From NCBI GenBank assembly GCA_963277665.1, contig OY728123.1, positions 630,476,915 to 630,540,914 of the forward strand: DNA of 64,000 nt, given 5' to 3'. Each line of letters begins with the position of its first letter. Position 1 is the stretch's first letter. Source of the DNA: Viscum album (taxonomy: Eukaryota > Streptophyta > Magnoliopsida > Santalales > Viscaceae). The notes beneath the pieces are model-generated. The model saw only the letters and a list, made by a program, of their open reading frames with translations. It was not told the DNA's origin and did not search any database. This document shows positions 56,440 to 64,000 of the stretch, piece by piece. The translations under genes were made by a program, and so were the position numbers.

Positions 56440-56865
56440 ATGCATGGGGGGAGTATTGGTTCCTCCTCGAACTATATGTGGCGGCGGACTAGGATATTTA
56501 AGAAGAACAACATTTTCCTTGCCCACCCCCAGTCTCCTCATACTAGAATCGACATGACTCTTGAGAAAAAATGTCGGCATGACTCATATGGTTTGATGTT
56601 GAATGAAGGCACTCATAGGTTTCATGTGGTGGAGAACCTGCAATGCCTCCATCAGATCAGTGACACTATTTCTCCCAAATAGTGCACAACACCTCTAGTT
56701 GTGGCAATCAGTGATATGTGGTTCAACAACATTTGTAGGGGTTCTGATGGCTGGGTGTTCGTAGATCAAGAGTGGTTTCCACTTGATTTGGCTAGATCAT
56801 GGTTTGTATCAGTGTGTCATTTCAATGATGCAAGTAGAATGGTTGTGGTTTCGGTCACAAACTAG
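56440..56865 (+). pseudogene. Unrecognised coding-like frame in a GC-richer island
   Basis: An 80-codon frame (MHGGSIGSSSNYMWRRTR to LQCLHQISDTISPK) ends at TAG 56680-56682. The same frame then stays open for 60 more codons (PLVVAISDMWFNNICRGSDG, GWVFVDQEWFPLDLARSWF) to TAG 56863-56865. It lies in an island of about 760 bases (56420-57190) that is far richer in GC than the AT blocks on both sides. I recognise no domain. A captured or old host gene fragment is possible. Confidence 0.35.
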
Positions 56866-57189
56866 GGTGGTTGATGGTGGAAGGCTATGACACCGGTGTC
56901 TTGTGGTGCCTAAGAAGGTGAAAAGGCATGTGAGAGACCGAGAGGGTAGGAACACATTGATAATGAGGGGAGGAAAGAGCTATTAGTTGGCCATGAAATA
57001 GGGGAATCCATTTTTAAGAAGGCCTACTGACGAGAGAGTGGAAGATCGGTGGAACTGTTGGTGAGACTAACATGGGGTGGGAGTTGCGTTTCCTCCATAT
57101 AGAAGGGAAATGTAGGGTGCATAGGGGAGATAAATCACTGGCGGGGTTAAGATAGCATGGAAAACCTATCGATAGGATTACTAACTGAA

Positions 57190-58060
57190 AACATTGAAAA
57201 AACATCAGTGAATTTTCTAAAACATTTTAAAATTATTAAAAACAGATTAAAGGGTTAATTAAAATATAAACTAAAGAAATATTTAAAAACATGAGTTAAT
57301 AGAAAAACATAAAAAATTTATTTATTTATGAACCGAAGAACAAAAATTTACCTAAAATTTAAAAATAACTATGTAATTAAAAAAGAATAATTAAATTACT
57401 AATAATTAAAAGAATTGAGACATTAAAATTAAATTTTACATATATAACATAATAAATGAAATCAAAACTAGTTAATCTAATAAGATTTGAAATAATTAAT
57501 GGTGAAAAATTATTTAAATTGATCAAAATTTCAATATAAAATATTAAAATAGATACTAAGATAATTCATTAAAAATAAAAATTATTAAATAATTAAATTT
57601 AAAAAATGTAAATTTATTTAAAAAGTCAATCAGATACATAATTAAAATTTAAAAAAAAATAATTAAATAATTAAATTTGAATAATTAAGTTAGTTTTTTA
57701 AGACTAACAATAAATTTGGTTGAGATTACAAATCATTCAATAAAAATTAAGTTACTATTTAAATTAATTAGATGATGTAAATTGATTAACTAATTAATTA
57801 ATATCTAGGAAAAATTATAATAATTAATAAATCATCACATCCACTTAGAAAAATTAAATAGAAAATGAATAATGAACCTAAAAAAAGTTTCCAAATATAC
57901 CTAATAAATTGAACATAAATTTAAAAAATTATATAAAAATTATCATATATGAAATTTATTTATAAAATTACCAAAATACACTTAGTTAGAAAAAAAGTAA
58001 AAATAATTAATTACATTATTGAAAACTATGTAAAAGGTTGCGGAAAACTATGTAAAATTA
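57190..58060. other. Very AT-rich block right of the island
   Basis: A-rich on the plus strand, with AATTAAATAATTAAATTT-like runs. No coding frame. The block at 55790-56410 on the other side of the island is T-rich in places, so the two flanks could be partly complementary. Confidence 0.6.
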
Positions 58061-59690
58061 ATTCCACATTAGCACTTCACTGATCTATTCCCCTAAAACT
58101 GTATTTTTTCCCTACCAAAGTGCATGCATCACATATCCCATTATCCTTTGTGGGTTAGACAACAATTTTTTATCAAAATATAGATGAATTCCATTATAAA
58201 ATAAATGCATCAATTCTATATCAAACCAAAACACTATATACACTTCTTTCCTTATTATTAGAATATAAAACTCACATCCATCCAAGACATATATATTTTG
58301 ATAACAACGCATCATTTGTACTAAGGTTATTCAGTTTTTCATGTAACAATTAATCTCTTTATACAAGTATCCATAACACAAGTCAAAAAACCATATAACA
58401 AATCATAACAAAAAATATTACATTTTCTAAAGAAATAACTACTTTTCTCTATACGTCATTACTATGATTCAAATAATTATGAATGAATCACAAATTATGA
58501 GAAACACCAATTATAAATCACCATCTTTATATGATTTATTTCATCATCCATGGGAAACATCATTTAATTTCATTCATTGGGTCTTCCACTTCACCCAGCA
58601 CAAATTATATTCCTGATGAAAAAATACATCAAATAAAATACATTATGTTTATCAATAGTGACCTAACCATTAATGGGAAATCCATGATAAATAAAAAATT
58701 ACACTCAAACAAGGCACACTCAAATGTCATGGTTCTTCTATGTATAGTGTGTAAACATTATCATGTCTAATGAAATAAAAACAAACTATATGTTCCATAA
58801 TTATAATGATACATTGCTGATTCCTAATTTTCACTAGAGAACCCCAATTATATAGATAAATAATGATGGTATGTTCATGATTAAGTTCAAAACCATACAA
58901 AACAGTTGAAATTAATATTTTTCAAAGATAAGATACGTCATTGATTCTAGTGATTTCACTATGTGGATTTCCTAAAATTGAAACCACACACCACACACCA
59001 CACACCACTTGACATTTTCATGTTTTCAAATACATACATGTATCCAATAAAACATTGAGAGTAGTCTCTATCCATGTACAAATATTATTTGACTATTATC
59101 ACATAGACTTTTCACTAAAAAATAAGAAAATTTAACTCCTAGTACAAAATTACATGTCCTTAGATAAATTTTCATTTAAAACCACATAAATCCACATCTA
59201 TCCATCTATGTTTTATAATATAGTAGAATGTTAACAAAAAATAATGAATTTAACAAAAGATTAATCATTACTACAATAAAACTGATGTTTCTAGTCACCT
59301 CCCCATTGAATTTTATAAAACAAAAATATACATCGGGGAATATTGTTATTTAGTTGAAAATTTTATTTTTCAAGAGAGTAAACTATTACATTAGATTATT
59401 TGGTGGGTTTTAACTATTAGTAAAAAAATATAGAATTCTCCCTTCCTAATGAAAAATTAATTAAATTATTTTTTAAACTAGTAATATCACTTTTTTGATT
59501 TAAATGTAATTTCATATTACAATAAGTTGATCTAGGACATGATTCAAACTCTTATGTTGATGAATTTTTTGAAATTATACTATTTAATTTAGCAATGTTG
59601 GATTTAGAAAAACAATATTTATTATTTAATTTTTTATTTTCAATTTATTAAATATTCATAAATCTCACCACTTCATAAATTGAAGAAAAA
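58060..59690. other. AT-rich DNA without recognised features
   Basis: Only short open frames occur (79 codons at 58531, plus; 67 codons at 58112, minus), without domains. A short microsatellite of ACACACC-type units lies near 58980-59008. Confidence 0.5.
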
Positions 59691-61000
59691 TATTCTTTAT
59701 GATATAATGATTCAGAATCTTCATTAACAGATGATGTTGATTAATCATATTCAAATGAATAAGAAAATAAGGATTTCAAGGATACATTTGATTTAGATTT
59801 AGTTGTTTCATTATCCTTGAGGAACATATCATCCTTATTAATTTTTTTACATATCTAAGAAATCTGTTTACACCAATCACTATATTACATTGATCTATCA
59901 GAAGATTCACCTCCATCACATTCACTCCAAATATCCAATGACTTTAAAATTTTATTCCATTTAATTTTAAAAGATCTATATCATTTTATTTCATTCATAT
60001 TTAATCTTTGAACATAAAGTCTTATCTATAAATCTTTAGTATATTCAAAACACATAACTTCAACAAATCATTCTATAATGTCTTTCACTTTTATATATTT
60101 TATATCATATTAGAAGTTATTACTCTTGAAAATTTTGTTCATTGTCATCATAGTTGAGAAAATTAATTCCCACTATCATCAATTACACTATTAATAGAAT
60201 TATTCTTACATTTATTATTATAAATCATTACAACATAGAATCATCATGAACATCTATGGATATGATTTTATAGGAAGTAAAAACATAATATACCACATTC
60301 TTTTTCATCTCATTATTAGAATATCTCTTCAATATACATTATTATTAAATTATAATACCAATTGAATCATAAATAATTATATTGGTTAAATTATTAGTAT
60401 CATAAAATTTCATTCTCTTATACACCACCTCCTTGGGAAATATGTTAATAATGTTTTCAACCAGATGATCTATTGATTGTTACCAATCACTAAGAGATTT
60501 TAAACTACTAACTATATGTATATAAACTTTTTGAATTTGAGAAACAAATTTGGTAGAATGAAGATGAAAAGTGTTTATTCAACAAATATCATATCTCTCA
60601 TAATTTCAATTTCAGTGGAATTTCTAAAAATTTTAATGAACCTATTCATAAAAATTTTATTCTACATTTTCATGGAAGATATTTGATGATACTAATTCAT
60701 CATTATTGAAAATAAGAGTGTATATTAGACCTTATAATTTTCATTAAACTCATGACTCTCAGATCTTGTAAATATTGAAACATTCTTCTTGGGGTTTTTT
60801 TCAAACGTTTCTCGATAAATATAGCCACCGTTATTAATAAATAAAATGTTTATTTGATCACAAATATTTTCAAAATAACTTTTGTAAAATATAAAAGGTT
60901 GATTTTTATTTTTATTATTATTTGATCAAACACGTACTCTATCCCTCATAAAAAATATATCTACTGAAGATTTAGTTTAAATAAACTAATATATTTCTAA
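59690..61000 (-). pseudogene. Possible decayed coding region, unassigned
   Basis: Minus-strand frames show coherent stretches such as INNGGYIYRETFEKNPKKNV and FTRSESHEFNENYKV (60700-60840), QSIDHLVENIINIFPKEVVY (60400-60480), and an acidic serine-rich stretch near 59700-59940. They are broken by many stops. I recognise no motif well enough to name a family; an old retroelement or endogenous pararetrovirus remnant is only a guess. Chance open frames in AT-rich DNA are the alternative. Confidence 0.2.
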
Positions 61001-62870
61001 TAAACCAATGGAAAACAAAAAGAAACACCATGATCTGTCATATACATAAAGACTATCACTAATATAAAGTGTTGGTATTATTATTAATAGAAGAATTCGA
61101 AAAAATAAGTAGAGTTTTTTTTATACCAAGTTTTGATATCATTAAAAATGGGATGAGTATAGAACTTAGTAGATTTAAGATATGATAACATGTGTTTCCA
61201 TATAAGATAAAGAAGGAAAACTAACTCATGTTATAAGTTGATTAGTAACTCTCTCTATTATACAGACCATATTTATTTGGGTAAGAAGTATAAATATCAG
61301 GGAAACTAAATAAATATGATAAAACTACCAAACTAAATAAGTAATAATAGTGCAAATTCAATTTTTTAAGAAATTTATAATATTTAAAACATATAAGAGC
61401 ACATGGGAAATTCAAAGTCAATCACAATTTAAATTTTAATACATAGAGTAAGAGGTATAATCATTATGTAATTAAAATGATATTATTACAAATATTATTT
61501 GAAAATATATCATTATTAGTAATCCTTATAATTCCATAGTTATAATATATTTTACGTTAATAATTTTTACCTGATAGAGGAATCCAATACTAAAAAATAT
61601 ATATATACATATAATATATGTGTACCAAGTACATCAGAAATACATATAAAAATTATATCAGATGAACATATGCAATGTAAATTATAAGGAATGATTAAAA
61701 AATCCATATAATAATGTTTTATAAATCCTATTAAAAAATTTCTTCAATATGAAGTTCAATGAATCCATCCAATGGATTTCATCATCGGGGAATATAATAA
61801 ATATACCAAATTTACTTTAACCAAACATTCTAAAATTATTGGTATAAAATATACCAGCTGGAGATTTATTATATCTATTGGAATGAAATTTTCAAATTAT
61901 TGTAATGTTTTTATGAATAATTACTATTATATACAATTATTTTGAGATTAAATTATTTAGATAAGAGAATTTCTTTTTTGATGTCATTATAAAATACCCC
62001 AATATGTTTTGAATATAAATATTAGAACAATGACTATAAACAGGACCCCAACCTTATGAAAAAGAATCATTATAGCTAGAAGATGTAATTTATTAATGGG
62101 ATTCAATATATTTTATCTGAGTTTGAATCAATTTTAATACATAGAGATTTTTCTTCTGGAATCATTTTTAATTATTTCTTTATTATATATTTATGTGTTT
62201 TCTATTATAATAATTATTTTTCATATCTATTGGATCAAGGGACCTCGATATTGGAAAGATATTGGTTTGTATGATCTTGTTGATTTTGGTTCCCAAGGAT
62301 AAAAAATATAAATTTTCTAATCATGTGATTTATGGATTAGAAGACCACTATGATAAAAATTGTGGATGTTTAAGTCCTAGATACCTAACATCAGTTTCAT
62401 ATAATTTTGTATCCCTTTTGGTTTAATTGAATATATTTCATAGGAATGATTATGTATGTTCGGTTTTGATATTTACTAAAATATTATTATAAATTTTTTA
62501 TATGTTTGTACATTTTTTTAAATTTGTTCTTTAATATATATAAAGATTTTATATGTGTCAGTATCATTTATTTTTACTCAGAATAATTAATGTATATTTG
62601 AAAAACTCATTGTCCGGTCATCTTTCTTAAAACCATTTCCTGGTAAAATTGTTTGTTTTAATTTTATAACACTAGAATTCAAACCTATTGTATTTTTTAT
62701 CATTTTTTCACTCCTTTAAATTTGTATCTATTGATGTATCTATTTATATAATTACATACATAAACAACGGATATAGAGAGGTGTATTTTTACTATGGAAT
62801 GGTATTTTTTCCTTTGGAAAATTACAAAATATCAATTCCTATAAGCCACTAATATTTGATTATGATGAAA
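61001..62870. other. AT-rich DNA, nothing recognised
   Basis: No coding frame, RNA gene, or clear repeat was found. Short TA runs occur near 61600-61620 and 62535. Nothing links it to the elements further left. Confidence 0.45.
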
Positions 62871-62879
62871 ATGGATATT

Positions 62880-63850
62880 AAAGAGGTCAAGTGGTGAATG
62901 TTATTATCAATAGTAGAGTTGATAAATGTATCATAATGAGTGAAAATTATAAAATTCTAGATATGAATGTTAGTTCTATTTCTAGATATGTTAATTAAGA
63001 ATATCATCTAAGCTATATAGTTTGAAATAATTTATTATGATATATGTATAAAAATATATACATTATGATATATTTCAATGTAGAGACCATTAATATTTAG
63101 TGAAAATTGGATGTTGCATATTTTAGTGACTCGAATGTTTTAATTACTAGAAGAGTTATGTTTCATGAAGGCTATCAAGATTTTGATATATATCCAAGAA
63201 AAACTATTACCTAGATGCATAAATGTTTTATTACAATTTTGAATCGAATACAATCTACGATGGATAATTAATTGATCGATAATCATTACATATATATATA
63301 CATAATACCATATGAATATAAATATTTGTGTGCAATGATATATAATATGATAAATGTAATGAACTTGATTCTAGTAGATTTTATTTGAAGTCTCAATTAG
63401 TATGATAGTAGGAAAAAATAGATATAGATAAAGTAAATAAAAAATACCAGTGTTTCTCCTTCTTTTACATCTATAGATTCATATTAGAAAGAAAATACTA
63501 AAAATAATTTTTCAAAATCAACTAAACCTATGATGAAAGTGAATGTTAATTCAGATTTTAGTTATTTATGACAATTTGAGAATGATATTTTACAAATAGG
63601 TAATAGAATGAAATATATTATTGGGGATAATGATTTTTTGATCGGTACAAGATGATTCAGAATGATTTAATTTATAAGAAATACTCTTTTATGTTAAAAA
63701 AATATGAATTCGAAAAATCAACGGTATATTAGGTCAGATTGTATGAGATTGAAAATAGTTGAAAAGGGATTGAAAATTTATTATAATGGAAATGTGAAGA
63801 AAATTTTGAAAGTCCTAGAGTGATAGAGTTCTAGTGTAATATGTTCTTCT
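62880..63850 (+). pseudogene. Possible decayed coding region, unassigned
   Basis: Plus-strand frames give GQVVNVIINSRVDKCIIMSE and DMNVSSISRYVN (62890-62997), then DVAYFSDSNVLITRRVMFHE with GYQDFDIYPRKTIT (63110-63212), then KKYSFMLKKYEFEKSTVY and NLLYNGNVKKILKVLE (63680-63820). They are coherent but separated by stops, and the window ends soon after. The family is unknown to me. The lysine-rich pieces suggest a nucleic-acid-binding or structural protein, which is inference. Confidence 0.22.
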
Positions 63851-64000
63851 ATATAATTTTCACCAGAAGAAGTTAGTGATGAATGGAGAGTTATCATCTT
63901 TGATTCTATAATTTCAATGAATAATTCATGGTATATGAAATATTTATCAATTGAATTTATAATAAACCTAAATATAAAAACTAATTATGATAATTTTTAA

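Noticed and set aside
1..64000. tRNA, rRNA or other structural RNA genes
   Set aside because: No cloverleaf, rRNA core or snRNA motif was recognised by eye.

Overview
The window looks like intergenic chromatin of a flowering plant with a large, repeat-rich nuclear genome. I find no intact gene and no recognisable host gene. Almost every recognisable coding stretch belongs to a class of plant transposable element: L1-type LINEs with a DUF4283 ORF1, Ty1/Copia elements with a Met-tRNA primer site, Ty3/Gypsy elements of Tekay-like and Athila/Tat-like type, and a Helitron with an RPA-like accessory gene. The DNA is AT-rich throughout and extremely so near 55.8-56.4 kb. The species cannot be told from the sequence.

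Layout. (1) 1-3500: the 3' part of a decayed LINE (LINE-A), cut in its RNase H region. (2) 3505-6546: a 5'-truncated, decayed Copia element (Copia-A) with integrase, RT, RNase H and a polypurine tract. (3) 7337-22638: a minus-strand Copia element (Copia-B) with two long LTRs (about 1.9 kb each, very roughly 90 % alike in the stretches I compared by eye), a Met-tRNA primer site, a polypurine tract and a probable 5-bp target duplication. A LINE (LINE-B, 11.18-16.63 kb, plus strand) sits inside its pol gene. LINE-B is the best-preserved element: ORF1 has one stop, and 1,001 codons of ORF2 run in one frame with four stops. (4) 22.6-32 kb: an old Helitron with Rep and helicase domains, likely introns, an RPA-like gene and an upstream tandem duplication. 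(5) 34.7-39 kb: a retrotransposon remnant with an extra ORF of the plant-transposon-protein/Sirevirus envelope-position kind, a polypurine tract and a 23-24 bp minisatellite. (6) 39.9-45.8 kb: a Tekay-like Gypsy pol with its 3' LTR. (7) 45.8-54.7 kb: minus-strand material comprising unassigned coding-like pieces, an Athila/Tat-like gag-protease, and an LTR homologous to the one in (6) but inverted. (8) 54.7-64 kb: very AT-rich DNA with a small GC-richer island (56.4-57.2 kb) and coding-like remnants I could not place.

The most unusual structure is a cluster of about a dozen copies of a 13-bp interrupted palindrome (TACACGGCGTGTA and variants) in the untranslated leader of Copia-B (20060-20470), with further copies in its LTRs. 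Other points worth checking are the stop-start overlap TAATG between the two LINE-B ORFs, the inverted LTR pair with nearly equal U3 lengths beside gag and pol genes of different Gypsy lineages, the Helitron with identifiable loss of catalytic residues, and the GC island.
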